This document shows positions 25,901 to 32,384 of a stretch of 64,000 nucleotides of DNA, piece after piece (the stretch's first letter is position 1; every line of letters begins with the position of its first letter). The notes below the pieces were generated by a model, which saw only the letters and a program-made list of their open reading frames with translations, was not told where the DNA came from and did not search any database. The DNA is from Ooceraea biroi (lineage: Eukaryota > Arthropoda > Insecta > Hymenoptera > Formicidae). The DNA is taken from assembly GCF_003672135.1 (NCBI RefSeq), contig NC_039515.1, positions 5,766,001 through 5,830,000 on the forward strand. The letters are read 5' to 3'. The position numbers and the translations under genes are program-made.

Positions 25901-28900
25901 ACGACGACGGCACGAGCGCACGTAAAACGTACGACGACCATAAGACCTCATCCTCCTCCCGTTCTCACCTTATCTCTCTCCCCGCAGGCAATGGCGACGC
26001 AAATCGATACGCGAGCAACGTGACGAGTAACGAGTACAAAAAGAGTGCCCATGTGATTTGTCGCTTTTCGGAAATAAATTATCCATTATCGAAGAATTGA
26101 TTTTCCGGTTACCGCAATAAAATATCTATTCCCGCAAGACATCCCCCTCCCTTATGGAGATTTAATCAAAACCGGCAATTGGACCCTTCCCTGTCCATTC
26201 TTGATAAAACGACCTTTAATCATCAGCGAAAATACTGCCGATGACACTCGATGATGATTGCGTAACGAGTCGCGATTCTTTTTCCACGTTGTGCCGCTCT
26301 TCTACCCCGTCGGTTTGTTCCCTGCCCCTCCCTGAATTTTATCGAGTTTTCGCGTGCTACTTTCCGCATTACGTGGATAAAATTCGCATCTTACAAGGGA
26401 AGGTTTTTAAGTGTTACACTCGGATTTCAAAAATTTTTTGCATGCAGGTAGGGAGGTCCCCAAATAGAAGAAAAAAATAAAAGTAGCGGCCCAAATGCAT
26501 ATTTGCGCGCTATGTGCGCGATTTTCGATGTTAGGTTAATTACTCAAAAATGCTATTTCCAATCGAATTCTTTACATTTTTTATTTCACCTAATGCACAT
26601 TTATATTGCTTTAAATAATTTTGTGTGTGTGTGTGTGCGTGTGTGTGTATGTGTGTGCGTGCGCGTATGTGCTTCTGTGTGCGTGTGTGTTTAGAAAATA
26701 CGAGCGTCTAATGTAATCTCGTGCCGCGCGAGCACAGTGCGTATAAAAGCCCATTGCTCAAAAATGGTATTTGCATCGTAACTTTTTTAATTTTTTACTG
26801 CAACTGCCAATGCACACAATTTGGAATAATTGTACATTGCGCAAATCGTAGTTTGCTCTTTCTGCGTGATTTATTGTATGCGACTTTAAATAGATTTGAT
26901 CAGAATCCATAACGAGGACATAAAAGATCTGGTCAAGGGAGGTTTTTAATTCTTTCAGTTTTAATTTTGGTTTTGATTTCTTTTTAAAGCGTTGTGCATT
27001 AGGTGAAATAAAAAATGTAAAGAATTCGATTGGAAATAGCATTTTTGGGTAATTAACCTAACATCGAAAATTGCGCACATAGCGCGCAAATATGCATTTG
27101 GGCCGCTACTTTTATAATTTTTCTTCTATTTGGGGACCTCCCTACCTGCATGCAAAAAATTTTTGAAATCCGAGTGTAACACCTAAAAACCTTTACTTGT
27201 AGCCGCGGTCATGTGTCTCTATGTGTATGTGTGTGTGTGTATGCTGTTGATCGTACATGTATACAAACGTATGTCGGACCTGTGCTACTTTCCGGCGGAA
27301 AGTGGATCGGTTATTGGGAAACTTTGCGACAGTTTATGCGCGTTGCAACTGCGGTGCCGGTCCGCTTGGAAACGTCCATCGGAGTGAAGTAACGGCTTTG
27401 CGGCATCCACCACCACTGCTACCACCACCACCACCCCCGTTAGAGATACGAAAGTTTCTGCCGTGTCTCTCTCTCTCTCCCTCTGTCCTTTTCCTTCTTG
27501 TGGTGCACGACACCGGCTGGATCGCACAGCGCGACAGAATTATCGCGGCGACAGTACCACCCTCGCGTATGCACGAAACACTCCCGCGATCGTCGAGAAA
27601 TTACGGAACACCGTCAACTTTTACCCGAGCTGTTGTAGAAAGGACGGACGAATCTGTCGACGACGGAGAGTCTCTTTATATGGGATAAATATTCCCCATG
27701 CACATAGACTTCTCAAAGAACTTTCCCGACGAACGTCGGTCCATCATTCCGGCAAATGACGAGGGGAAGGAAGGGGGTGGTTTTGGCTCGTTAGAGACTA
27801 GCGCGGAACGAAATTTCGAGCAAACTGAACGGTGCGCTTTAATGAAGGGCCACGGCCATTCATTAAAGCGTTATTTATACGCGTTAAATTACTTTTACCT
27901 GCAGCGGCAGTTAATAAAAGCCCCATTGTAAATTTCTATCGACGGGCCGCGAACGGATCCTTCATTTTCACCGGCAAGACTTAACGTCGCTCTAATTGAT
28001 AATTAAGAGCGACGTGCGCTGTTAAACGCCTGCCTCTTTAATTAACTTCTTCTCCTTCCCTCTCGGTTCGCGTACTTGTTTTTGTTTAACCGCCTTGCTT
28101 TTCGAAATCGGGAGAAGCTTCCTCTGTCAAGTTGGACGAAAAAGCAAAATGTCTGACCACATGTGACATGTTGCCATAGGCTTGAAAAGACGCCGAGAGT
28201 CTCGTTGCAATATTGCCAAATTTCGTTATAAATAACACAAAGTGGGTAAATCTACCGATTAGCGAACCCACCTCCTACCACCTTGTCCTTGACATATATT
28301 ATAGAGGTCACCCTCCTGAGTGACCTTCAAAAGGTTTTAGCCGTCGGTCGTTGTTTACTAAAAAGTTATTAACAAAAGAAGTTTAATGATTTTGCACGAA
28401 TTTTCAGCTGTCTACGCGAACCAAGAACATAATATTGACATATATTACAAAGGTCACCTTCCCGAATAACCCGCACTAGGTTTTAGTCGTCGATCGTTGT
28501 TTATGAATAAGTTATTAACAAAAGAAATTTTGCAAATATAGTAGTTATTTTGAATATTGAAAGATATAAAAGACGAATATGTATATGAACGAAGGAAGGA
28601 AAGTCATTTAAAGCAGTGAATCGTTAATATATAGAATAGTTTCTTTTACTATAAGTACAAAGAAGTATTCTTCACTTTAACCAAAAGCATAAACAGTTAA
28701 ATACAAAGTATTCTCTGCTTTAACCTAACCTAAACTAACCTAACCTAACCTAACCTGGCTAGGTTATATTTTCCGAAACTGGAGCCTCGGACGACTCGTT
28801 TTCAGCCCGCTTCGCGAGAGGGCGGGGGGCAGGGGCTTCGCCCCCCCCCTGCCGGAATCCGTGCCGTGTACCAGGTGATCAAAATATGTACGGTAAAATC

Positions 28901-29450
28901 TGTTACACTGGTTCTGGCGGGGGGCGAGGGGCGAAGCCCCTGGCCCCCGCCCTCCCGCGAAGCGGGCTGAAACCGAGCGTATGTGTCCAGGGCTCCAGTT
29001 TCGGAAAATATAACCTTTTGCTTGTTGTGGACGGCTGAAAATTCGTGCAAAATCATTAAACTTCTTTTGTTAATAACTTTTTAGTAAACAACGACCGACG
29101 GCTAAAACCTTTTGAAGGTCACTCAGGAGGGTGACCTCTATAATATATGTCAAGGACAAGGTGATAGGAGGTGGGTTCGCTAATCGGTAGATTTACCCAC
29201 AAAGTGTATAAATTTTTCGTTAGATCTAGACCTCAACATGAGGGTTGGTTTTGTGAATAATGTGATTGTGTGAGATTACATCATTATTATTATCGTTCTT
29301 ACCTGTAATTTCTGCTTGGAGTCGGCTGGATGAAGTGGCTCGGGACCGGTTTTGGGCTGGTCGCCCTGCAGACTTTCGACGTTCTTTGTACGTATCAGCT
29401 TGGCGAAGAGCTCGAGGCCCTTCTCCCGGTCCAGGTCAAGCTTCATCTTT
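1778..29450 (-). CDS. SLC7A4-like cationic amino acid transporter gene, 5' four exons, 3' end outside the window
   Basis: Four exons at 29450-29303, 22883-22730, 13119-12889 and 1986-1778 join in frame to 246 codons. The introns are 6.4, 9.6 and 10.9 kb, all GT-AG, and their phases match at every junction. The product is a plasma or organelle membrane transporter of the APC superfamily. It has a glycine-rich TM1 motif (GVGSCVGTGMY), a CYAEFGVRVP loop, a TGSAYMYSYVTVGELIAF segment and NWSEHKGFLPYGWSGV at the end. The last motif matches the NWS...GGF.PFG.SGV signature I know from vertebrate CAT4, which favours SLC7A4 over slimfast/CAT1-3. The substrate is inferred from the family; CAT4 members have poorly defined transport activity. 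The C-terminal transmembrane half must lie left of position 1. The introns carry many DNA transposons, but no element interrupts an exon. Confidence is high for the family and moderate for the CAT4 subtype. Confidence 0.93.
1987..3387. other. Intron sequence, no gene; short AC microsatellite
   Basis: A short (AC)n tract lies at about 2379-2391. The rest is intron DNA between the third and fourth transporter exons, without coding or repeat signals that I recognise. Confidence 0.6.
3388..3758. mobile_element. TTAA foldback element F1, copy 1
   Basis: This 371-base near-perfect palindrome has TTAA at each end (3388-3391 and 3755-3758) and termini TTAAGGGGATGCTGGAG. Arms of about 165 bases flank a short loop around 3560-3600. 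The TTAA target site suggests piggyBac-type mobilisation; this is inferred, since no transposase is present. A second copy lies 0.5 kb away at 4246. Transcription through it would give a long hairpin RNA. Confidence 0.85.
3759..4245. other. Spacer between two F1 foldbacks, nothing recognised
   Basis: This is AT-rich DNA separating the twin F1 elements. A small hairpin (AAACGGTTTCTATTTAAACC) lies just before the second copy. The open frame at 3861-4214 has no recognisable domain. Confidence 0.5.
4246..4618. mobile_element. TTAA foldback element F1, copy 2
   Basis: This is a second copy of the palindrome at 3388-3758, with the same TTAA ends (4246-4249 and 4615-4618) and arms differing by a few bases. 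In its centre, the block reading AAAACTTGCATTTGTCTTTT is arranged differently from copy 1. Such flipping of the loop is expected if the hairpin is rearranged during replication or repair. Confidence 0.85.
4619..5304. other. Intron sequence, nothing recognised
   Basis: No conserved protein, RNA or repeat was seen. The composition is AT-rich at the left and CpG-richer after 4860. Confidence 0.5.
5305..5499 (+). mobile_element. MITE family A, copy 2
   Basis: The ends are TTATACGCAGAAGTTTAGTC on the left and AAAACTTTCGCATACA on the right. The body has CAGCGCTCTGGTATTATTAT, then AAATAAATTCTTGC and GCAAATATTTTGATGAC, in the same order as the other copies. Confidence 0.8.
5500..6175. other. Intron sequence with a CT microsatellite
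   Basis: A (CT)n tract at about 6138-6157 sits just before the transposon at 6176. Nothing else was recognised. Confidence 0.5.
6176..7274 (-). mobile_element. DD41D-type element, internally deleted (family B copy 1)
   Basis: The element is bounded by inverted repeats starting TACAGGGTGTCCCGGGTTTT, with TA on each side (6176-6177 and 7273-7274). The terminal inverted repeats extend for about 130 bases, through ACCGACAAACTGCGGGAGCA and beyond. It carries one minus-strand ORF for a shortened transposase. A second copy with the same deletion lies in the opposite orientation at 39028-40128. Confidence 0.9.
6364..7107 (-). CDS. Internally deleted transposase, open reading frame retained
   Basis: The ORF is 247 codons. 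The native start is probably the ATG at 6966-6964 (MPKVFSNEEYTDIHFVYGF), giving 200 residues. The N-terminal part is a helix-turn-helix DNA-binding domain (YTDIHFVYGFCDGNARAAVR, RRFPNRRVPDSSVFSN). The C-terminal part is the end of a DDE nuclease: QLDGCPSHYARQVRNWLDE, then WPPRSPDLTPLDFYLW. The last two catalytic aspartates are 41 residues apart (DD41D). The centre, including the first aspartate, is missing at the junction near LRQNSWIQLDG, so the protein should be catalytically dead. It could still bind the element's ends and act as a repressor; that is inference. Confidence 0.85.
   Translation of the reverse strand: MEGRRCLCYVYSHVFMFTMLKRFSMIVTFTTVAVRFQSSYQLAITIRMPKVFSNEEYTDIHFVYGFCDGNARAAVREYQRRFPNRRVPDSSVFSNTHLQLRNLGSFRPMNEYDDVRSALRHRRRSERILNLRQNSWIQLDGCPSHYARQVRNWLDERYAHRWIGRGGPVFWPPRSPDLTPLDFYLWATLKNKVYSTEVSLEDLKQRITNSVTEMQQNFQECRTVTNSVLRRCLACIDVQGQHFEMRH
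7275..11340. other. 4.1 kb intron stretch, no gene; CpG- and C-rich 7620-8350
   Basis: The 7620-8350 part is rich in C and CpG and therefore opens long frames on both strands, none of which has a recognisable domain. The remainder is ordinary intron with short CT runs (about 10088-10101). No mobile element was recognised, which makes this one of the longer clean stretches and a possible regulatory region. Confidence 0.5.
11341..12630 (-). mobile_element. Mariner transposon, apparently complete (family C)
   Basis: Inverted terminal repeats TTAGGTTGTTCATTAAGTTC continue into TGCGGTTTT. They start at 11343 and end at 12628, and TA duplications lie at 11341-11342 and 12629-12630. The element is about 1.29 kb and carries a single uninterrupted transposase on the minus strand. 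Full length, intact ends and an open ORF suggest recent transposition. Confidence 0.95.
11417..12469 (-). CDS. Mariner transposase, intact
   Basis: This is a cut-and-paste transposase of 350 codons. The likely start is the ATG at 12445-12443 (MEDQKVHFRHSL), giving 342 residues, a normal length. Two N-terminal helix-turn-helix units (FFRKGVKATDAQREI; LTTREIAERFDIAHTTVAQ) bind the inverted repeats. The WVPHELTE linker follows. The DDE nuclease has all three acids: D161 in TGDEKW, D253 in HHDNAKPH and D288 in YSPDLAPSDYRLF, with the mariner DD34D spacing. No stop or frameshift was found. The sequence is close to mellifera-type mariners (FRHSLLFFFRKG, SGRPSTTDDDQI); the subfamily call is from memory. 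Confidence 0.93.
   Translation of the reverse strand: MCTRYSLKMEDQKVHFRHSLLFFFRKGVKATDAQREICGVYGDSAISADTCQRWFARFRFGDVNVSDAARSGRPSTTDDDQIVAAIKADRHLTTREIAERFDIAHTTVAQRLKRLGMSKKADVWVPHELTEKNILDRVMICESLLKWNSLEAFLKRMVTGDEKWVVCNNIRRKRSWCGPGESSQSVAKADLHPKKVMLSVWWDWRGVLYFELLPRGRTIDAEKHCAQLEKLKQAVAEKRPELANRKGVVFHHDNAKPHTALVTKKKLKRFGWEVMQHPPYSPDLAPSDYRLFRSLQNNLDGQRFNSVDDIQTYLEDFFAQKSRDFYKRGIMSLPERWQKVVDQDGQYILD
12889..13119 (-). CDS. CAT4-like transporter, third coding exon (TM3-TM4)
   Basis: The exon is 231 bases long. The acceptor TTTGATTACAG ends at 13120, and the donor CTTG/GTGAGTAT lies at 12888-12887. It encodes ACYAEFGVRVPHTTGSAYMY, a hydrophobic VTVGELIAFIIGWNMVLEYL segment and TSACACALSACLDALANG, ending in NSVGTILG. 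The family consensus in the third part is roughly (A/S)xARxxSGYxDS. Here the arginine is cysteine and the Gly-Tyr is Ala-Cys, so three cysteines fall within eight residues. The long extracellular loop between this segment and the PDF motif of the next exon, seen in vertebrate CATs, is nearly absent. Confidence 0.93.
13120..14084. other. Intron sequence upstream of exon three, nothing recognised
   Basis: This is intron DNA beginning with the polypyrimidine acceptor context of exon three on the minus strand. Open frames at 13177-13555 lack any domain and overlap on both strands. Confidence 0.5.
14085..14999. mobile_element. Non-autonomous DNA element with subterminal ATTATGAGAT motifs (family D)
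   Basis: TA at 14085-14086 and 14998-14999 flank imperfect inverted ends: GAGGAAAGTCCCCGATTATG on the left and GAGGAGAATTCCCTATTATG from the right. Motifs like TCTCATATTA and TCTCATTATA recur near the right end (about 14592, 14616, 14957 and 14974) and as ATTATGAGAT near the left end. Such subterminal repeats are typical transposase-binding sites. No intact ORF was found. A pogo-type origin is possible but unproven. Confidence 0.65.
15003..15214 (+). mobile_element. MITE family A, copy 3
   Basis: It starts GTATACAGAAGTTTAATC and ends AACTAAACTTTGCATACA. The shared internal blocks CAGCGCTCTGGTATTATTAT and GCAAATATTTTGATGA are present. It abuts the family D element that ends at 14999. Confidence 0.8.
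15215..16108. other. Intron sequence, nothing recognised
   Basis: AT-rich intron. No exon, RNA or repeat was recognised. Confidence 0.5.
16504..16745 (+). mobile_element. Short retroelement-like insertion ending in (TA)n
   Basis: This 0.24 kb block begins near ACTAGCATCCCCCGTCACGC with a GCGGGCTTCGCCCGC hairpin. It passes through GGTTCGGGCTGCACGTTGAT and GAGTCAGTGAGTG, and ends in a TATATATATATA tract. The simple-repeat tail resembles 3' ends of LINE or SINE copies. The family was not identified with certainty. Confidence 0.35.
16752..16985 (-). pseudogene. Fossil of a transposase C-terminus (P/THAP9-like, tentative)
   Basis: A 77-codon fragment containing LLENHKHKMIKTIIEFYLKI and ending VRKDFTKLILFKGQ. 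Insect P-element/THAP9-like transposases often end in a similar (K/R)xxxTKLILFxxQ tail after a HKxKLIKxIIxxYLxIR helix; this is recalled, not searched. The fragment has no upstream catalytic domain. It is bordered on the left by the (TA)n tract of the inserted repeat. Probably the decayed gene of the 16109-17494 element. Confidence 0.4.
17495..17928. other. Degenerate GTAAC-rich repeats, no gene
   Basis: Between about 17660 and 17800 the string GTAAGCACCTGTAAC recurs with changes (GTAAGTACCTGTAACA, GTAAGCACCTGTAACG, CTGTAACAG), a degenerate short-period repeat. Nothing else was recognised. Confidence 0.5.
17929..18639. mobile_element. TTAA foldback element F2, copy 1
   Basis: A 711-base palindrome with TTAA at 17929-17932 and 18636-18639 and termini TTAAGGGGG..CCTGCTTTAG. 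Arms of about 330 bases include ACAGCGGATCATTATAAAAC and GAGGTCGTCCTGGAG. The left arm lacks about 25 bases (the GTGCAGCCGCGTCGCCGG region) that the right arm retains. A second copy lies at 42840-43567. No coding capacity. Confidence 0.88.
18636..19887 (+). mobile_element. TTAA element F3, 1.25 kb, with a protein relic
   Basis: It is bounded by TTAA at 18636-18639 and 19884-19887, with inverted ends TTAAGGGGTCATGCCTAG and, from the right, TTAAGGAGTCATACCTAGG. Its left TTAA is also the right end of the F2 foldback, so two unrelated TTAA elements sit back to back on one target site. Internally it has an imperfect inverted repeat (GGCTTGTTCGTGAACGAAGG near 19448, reversed near 19588) and the start of a coding exon at 19039. 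Confidence 0.75.
19039..19268 (+). pseudogene. Relic first exon of an unidentified transposon protein
   Basis: An ATG at 19039 starts a basic reading frame (MNPNEKVTRNKRALLKT). It has a TAA stop at codon 18 (19090-19092), after which the same frame stays open for 58 codons. These read RSKKRKQSFNPK, EARKRRRQEKIDALEVASAA and EGLLYGPGIDDSV, and then meet a consensus splice donor GTAAGT at 19269. The YGPGIDDS end reminds me of N-termini of Mutator-like transposases in ants, but I am not certain. The single nonsense codon in an otherwise open, donor-terminated exon suggests recent inactivation. Confidence 0.4.
19888..20632. other. Intron sequence, nothing recognised
   Basis: Moderately GC-rich. 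The frame on the minus strand at 20331-20555 has no recognisable domain. No repeat family seen elsewhere in the window occurs here. Confidence 0.5.
20633..21917 (-). mobile_element. Mariner transposon, cecropia-type, near-intact
   Basis: Inverted ends TTGGGTCATTAAGTATGAAA continue into CTTTACAAAT. They start at 20635 and end at 21915, with TA at 20633-20634 and 21916-21917. The length is about 1.28 kb, the normal size for mariner. The transposase on the minus strand has one frameshift. Confidence 0.93.
20711..21729 (-). pseudogene. Cecropia-type mariner transposase, single frameshift
   Basis: The N-terminal segment (21729-21166) begins MEKSKIRVIYEYEFRRGTTV and includes the LDKWVPHELTDAQQAQR linker and CDEKWILYDNRKRSHQW, which holds the first catalytic Asp. 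The C-terminal segment (21172-20711) has HDNARPH and YSPDLSPTDYHFFRN, with DD34D spacing intact. The two frames meet at about 21170-21180, in an A-run before the MVTVWWS motif, where one base appears to be missing. The sequence is closest to the Hsmar1/SETMAR (cecropia) group, judging by NxxFGxGxxxxxTVxxWF and the CDEKWILYDNR motif. Only this one lesion was seen. Confidence 0.9.
21918..22729. other. Intron sequence with a CT microsatellite
   Basis: A (CT)n tract lies at about 22263-22287. The rest is intron immediately downstream of exon two, with no further recognisable features. Confidence 0.5.
22730..22883 (-). CDS. CAT4-like transporter, second coding exon (TM1-TM2)
   Basis: The exon is 154 bases long. 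The acceptor TTGCTTGCAG precedes 22883, and the donor G/GTGAGTAC lies at 22729-22728. It encodes KCLTTLDLTSLGVGSCVG onward to IFSG. The first hydrophobic segment holds the GxGxxxGxGxY motif, the unwound TM1 of APC transporters, where the backbone contacts the amino acid's alpha-amino and carboxyl groups. The second hydrophobic segment (GPGVVISFIIAAIASIF) is TM2. The exon ends one base into a glycine codon, which the next exon completes. Confidence 0.93.
23051..23141 (+). mobile_element. MITE family A, copy 4 (internally deleted)
   Basis: It starts TGTATGCAAAAGTGTTTTAG, has CGGCGCTTTGGTATTATTAT and AAATAAATTC, then jumps to the right end CTGCATGCATC. About 120 internal bases present in other copies are missing. 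Confidence 0.65.
23142..23903. other. Intron sequence, nothing recognised
   Basis: No conserved coding or repeat signal. Confidence 0.5.
23904..24672. mobile_element. Foldback element F4 with TACAGGGTGGGGCAG ends
   Basis: A 769-base palindrome with TA at 23904-23905 and 24671-24672. Arms of about 370 bases are more than 95 percent complementary by eye, and a short asymmetric spacer lies around 24275-24300. Ends read TACAGGGTGGGGCAGTTAAG. Both arms contain the same open frame, once on each strand, which is a consequence of the palindrome and not evidence of coding. It looks like two head-to-head copies of a TIR element's end. Confidence 0.88.
24673..26391. other. 1.7 kb intron stretch, nothing recognised
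   Basis: CpG-rich in parts (25600-26000). Open frames on both strands lack domains. No repeat was identified. Confidence 0.5.
26392..27201. repeat. Long inverted repeat (foldback F5) enclosing a GT microsatellite
   Basis: Arms of about 210 bases (26392-26605 and 26985-27201) are complementary, for example GGTAGGGAGGTCCCCAAATA, CGGCCCAAATGCATATTTGC and TTTCACCTAATGCACA. The loop of about 380 bases includes a (TG)n tract at 26622-26690. No TTAA or TA duplication is clear at the ends. Confidence 0.8.
27202..28241. other. Intron sequence with GT and CCA microsatellites
   Basis: Short (GT)n near 27223-27241 and a CCACCA-rich tract near 27408-27436. No gene or other repeat was recognised. Confidence 0.5.
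28242..29200. mobile_element. Foldback F6 copy 1, with TTAGG telomere-like repeats and GC-rich hairpin
   Basis: Outer arms pair 28242-28430 with 29024-29200 (GTGGGTAAATCTACCGATTA at the edge; GGTCACCCTCCTGAGTGACC inside). The left half repeats its own arm unit in diverged form (28287 and 28437). In the middle lie a CCTAA-repeat tract (28720-28760), which is TTAGG on the other strand, and a GC-rich hairpin pair around 28803-28975 (CAGCCCGCTTCGCGAGAGGG; GGGGCTTCGCCCC). A related copy is at 57499-58392. It lies in the transporter's first intron, 0.1 kb downstream of exon one. Confidence 0.8.
28720..28765 (-). repeat. Interstitial TTAGG (arthropod telomere-type) tract
   Basis: CCTAACCTAAACTAACCTAA continues as CCTAA units for about 40 bases and is followed by GGCTAGGTTA in the opposite sense. 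TTAGG is the usual insect telomere repeat. Here it is inside a foldback element, not at a chromosome end. Confidence 0.85.
29303..29450 (-). CDS. CAT4-like transporter, first coding exon
   Basis: This 148-base exon is bounded on the minus strand by an acceptor (TTTGCAG, AG at 29452-29451) and a donor (CAG/GTAAGAA, GT at 29302-29301). An ATG at 29446-29444 opens 48 codons ending in KQKLQ, which continues in phase 0 into the KCLTTLDL of the next exon. The residues are charged and hydrophilic (MKLDLDREKGLELF, LIRTKNVESL), as expected for the cytosolic N-terminus of CAT transporters. I take this ATG as the start because only AAAG lies between the acceptor and the ATG. Those bases are open in frame, so an upstream coding exon cannot be excluded. 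The acceptor implies at least one more 5' exon, presumably non-coding, to the right; it was not located. Confidence 0.88.
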
Positions 29451-30875
29451 CTGCAAATCAGAGCGTGGACAGGCGGTTATTCATCGTGCAAGAGAAAGGG
29501 ACCCTTTCTGAGAGGCGTGAGGGAGGCGCTTTTGATCGATGCTTTCTAAACACCATGTCGCCATAGGCGCTCGAAATGTACAACGCGGGAAACGCATCAG
29601 CGAAGGGAATGTATGTAAGGGCGGATAATAGGATGAGGGACAGGCGAGCTTGTCAGAGCCGTCCGACACGCTAATGAATGGGAGAAAATAATTAGTTAAT
29701 ATTCGCGATGATGGGGTATCAACAATTCTCGCTAAAAGACCAAAAAGCGGAGGCTCAAGAGACATGTAGCTGAGAAAAATCGCGTTGGAGAAAGAGAGAT
29801 AAAAACCAAGTTGGTATAAAGCGAGTTTGTTTAGTAAGCGCACTTGTCGGGCGTCTGCAAGTTTACTCGCCGGAAATGTAAACTTTAATGAACACGTACG
29901 CGTATGAAAGATGATTAAAAATGGCGCCGATGTGTGAAACCGTTATTTCCAGCGAAGGGTTAATAATATCTGTCTGTGTATGTAATCCCTTTGTGAAATT
30001 AAAAATAACTGCAGCATCGTGCGACAAATAGTTTAAAGGTTATCAAATAAATAATAAAGATAATAAGCCGAGAAGTGAAATTTCCGGATAGTCTTAAAAT
30101 ATAGCAATTATACAGGAAAAATTATATTTTAAGTGAGCGTTTTTAACAACTATTATGAAATTGTATCTGCATATGTAAAAATTCAATAATAAATAAAAAT
30201 ATCAGATTAACAAAATAATGTCAACGGTAACAGAAAACTGATAATGTTTAATATGACTTCAGAATTTTCTCCTTGAAAAATATAACAATACTTGTGCGAC
30301 AAATATCATATGTCACAGAGGAGTTTTCCACTGAATTCTATTTCGTTTTCGCGCTGCGAAGCGCGAAATAACATTATCCCGAAAAATTGGCGAAGCTTGC
30401 CGCATAATCGAACGCAAATCGACCGTTTCCGGAGACAAACGAGCTCTGAAAAAAACGTTGGTGACACACATGCGGCGCTTTTTTCTCCGGCTTGCTTATT
30501 CTCAGGGTCGAAGTCGTACACACTTGAATTATCGATTTATTATCTGAGGAGCGTCGCTATGCTCCTCGATACAGCTTTGCCACGTCCTTGCAGCATTGTT
30601 CTTTCGAGCTTACGGGAATGCGAAATTGTCATCCGCGGTCTTATCATTCCATTCAATTGTTGTTGACCATGACGTACATGTAGTTTCGATGATTTCAATT
30701 CTCTGGCAGCGAGAAATAGTAAATAATATTCCATTCACACACATTTGTTAAAATGCGATAAACAAAATTCTAGCAATAATGTAAACCTTATTTTTATGAG
30801 CAATAATTAATATCTAAATTTAATAGATATTAACAATTTATATTCCTACTTTTTAGAAATATTAGAACATTAACT
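29451..30875. other. Sequence upstream of the first coding exon, nothing recognised
   Basis: First-intron or 5' flanking DNA of the transporter. No non-coding exon could be identified with confidence. Confidence 0.4.
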
Positions 30876-31061
30876 AAGTAATCCGGTCATGCCTAGATGA
30901 CAATGAAACAAACTAAACACATACTTATGACAGCACAAAATAGCTTGTCATATATTAATTTTATAGCAGGATATAGACAATCTTTGAAAAACAAACAACA
31001 AAGTTCTCTAAAACATCGTTACTTATATCGCCATCAAGACGCGACCCGGATTACTTATTAA
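30876..31061. mobile_element. Small MITE-like inverted repeat
   Basis: About 186 bases with imperfect inverted ends: TAAGTAATCCGGTCATGCCT at the left and TAAGTAATCCGGGTCGCGTC read from the right. The interior is AT-rich. Only one copy is seen in the window, so the assignment rests on the ends alone. Confidence 0.5.
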
Positions 31062-32384
31062 TATTAATGATCTAATAAATATTAATGACCGAATATAATT
31101 TAGTTAATTATTAATGGCGCATTTAATGTTAGATATCCAAAAAAAACATCATTATAATCACATTTTTGCAAGTTTGCTCACAGAGAAACCGACGCTGGAT
31201 TACTTCAGGAAGATCCATTTTCTATAAACCGGTGCACCTGGGACTACCAAATGGATATTCCGCGGAAAATGTTCGATGAGATCTTGCGAGTGTTCAGCTG
31301 ATTATTCGTCCCTTTAGGGCTCGAATTCGACGAATGAATGGGGATCGTCCTCCGTGTAAAACCCCTGTATATCCATCATCCGACATCGCCTATAATACAG
31401 AAGCGGTGCATACTTGATAACAGATTATGCAAACGGCAAGCAGCCAAGATAATCGCCGAATGAGTGACTGAAAGGCGCGCTCGATGTGTATTAAAGGGAA
31501 TAAATTATTCAAAGGACATCTTGCGAGGCTGAGAGCAAGCTAGAGTTTTACTTGCAGCTCGTCGGGATAATGGATTTTCCGGATATGTCCGGAATTTTGT
31601 TGGAGAACTGTCGAAAGAGAAATCGCACCAACGATACGTCGTCCCACATGTCTCGTCACGAAATCTATCACCTATCACTTTGCGTGAAATTTCTCAGCGG
31701 AGAGATGTGCTCACAATTAAAGGAAGCTTATACAACATTAATTAATAATTATATTTTTTGCTACATTAGACTGCTATGAGGTACATATTCCTGCACAAAA
31801 CTGCTCTCTCTTGTTATATTTTTATTCAAAAATTGTTTATTTCTGAAACGCGCATATTATCGTTATTTTTCTAATATAATATTTAATATTGAAAATAATA
31901 AATTACACGCGAGCGCTGTAAAAGTTCGTATTCGCGAAAGCTACATGCATTTGCTTGATTATTGAGGACGGGCGATAAGGCCAGAAATGAAAATCTTACG
32001 AGGGTCGACAATTTCCAGTCTTTAATATGCATGAGAACTTCTCTCTTCGTGTCCCGTTAAATAACGTATAAAAGCAGTTTTCAGCAAATGCGAGTGCGAT
32101 TTTCCCTCGGAGCGGAGACGGCAGGTTTGCAAAGTCGATCCGCATAATCGTGCTCTAACGTGACGTGATGCAATCAACCCTTCGTGCCACTCGTAATATC
32201 TCTTTGCTTCTCTTTTTCTGCATTGGATCGTGTCATCATGGAATCGCTTGCCCTCATTTGCAAAGCTATGTGCTTGCATCTCTTTTTATATTTCATATTG
32301 CATAGGAATTAACATTACAATTACATACTTGCCCGTACTATATTACTATAATAATGTATAATATATTTAATGTTACGACTGATA
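31062..32384. other. Upstream sequence, nothing recognised
   Basis: AT-rich, with no conserved coding or repeat signal. Confidence 0.5.

Noticed and set aside
26622..26690. Regularly spaced GT-rich repeats considered as a CRISPR-like or satellite array
   Set aside because: It is a simple dinucleotide microsatellite in a eukaryotic intron, with no repeat-spacer structure.
28720..28765. TTAGG tract read as a true telomere or chromosome end
   Set aside because: It is under 50 bases, flanked on both sides by ordinary sequence, and is inside a foldback that also occurs at 57.5 kb.
28803..28975. GC-rich hairpins considered as an rRNA fragment or structured RNA gene
   Set aside because: The pairing is simple CTTCGCG/GGGGCTTCGCCCC stem repeats inside a foldback, with no rRNA core motif and no promoter or terminator for Pol III.
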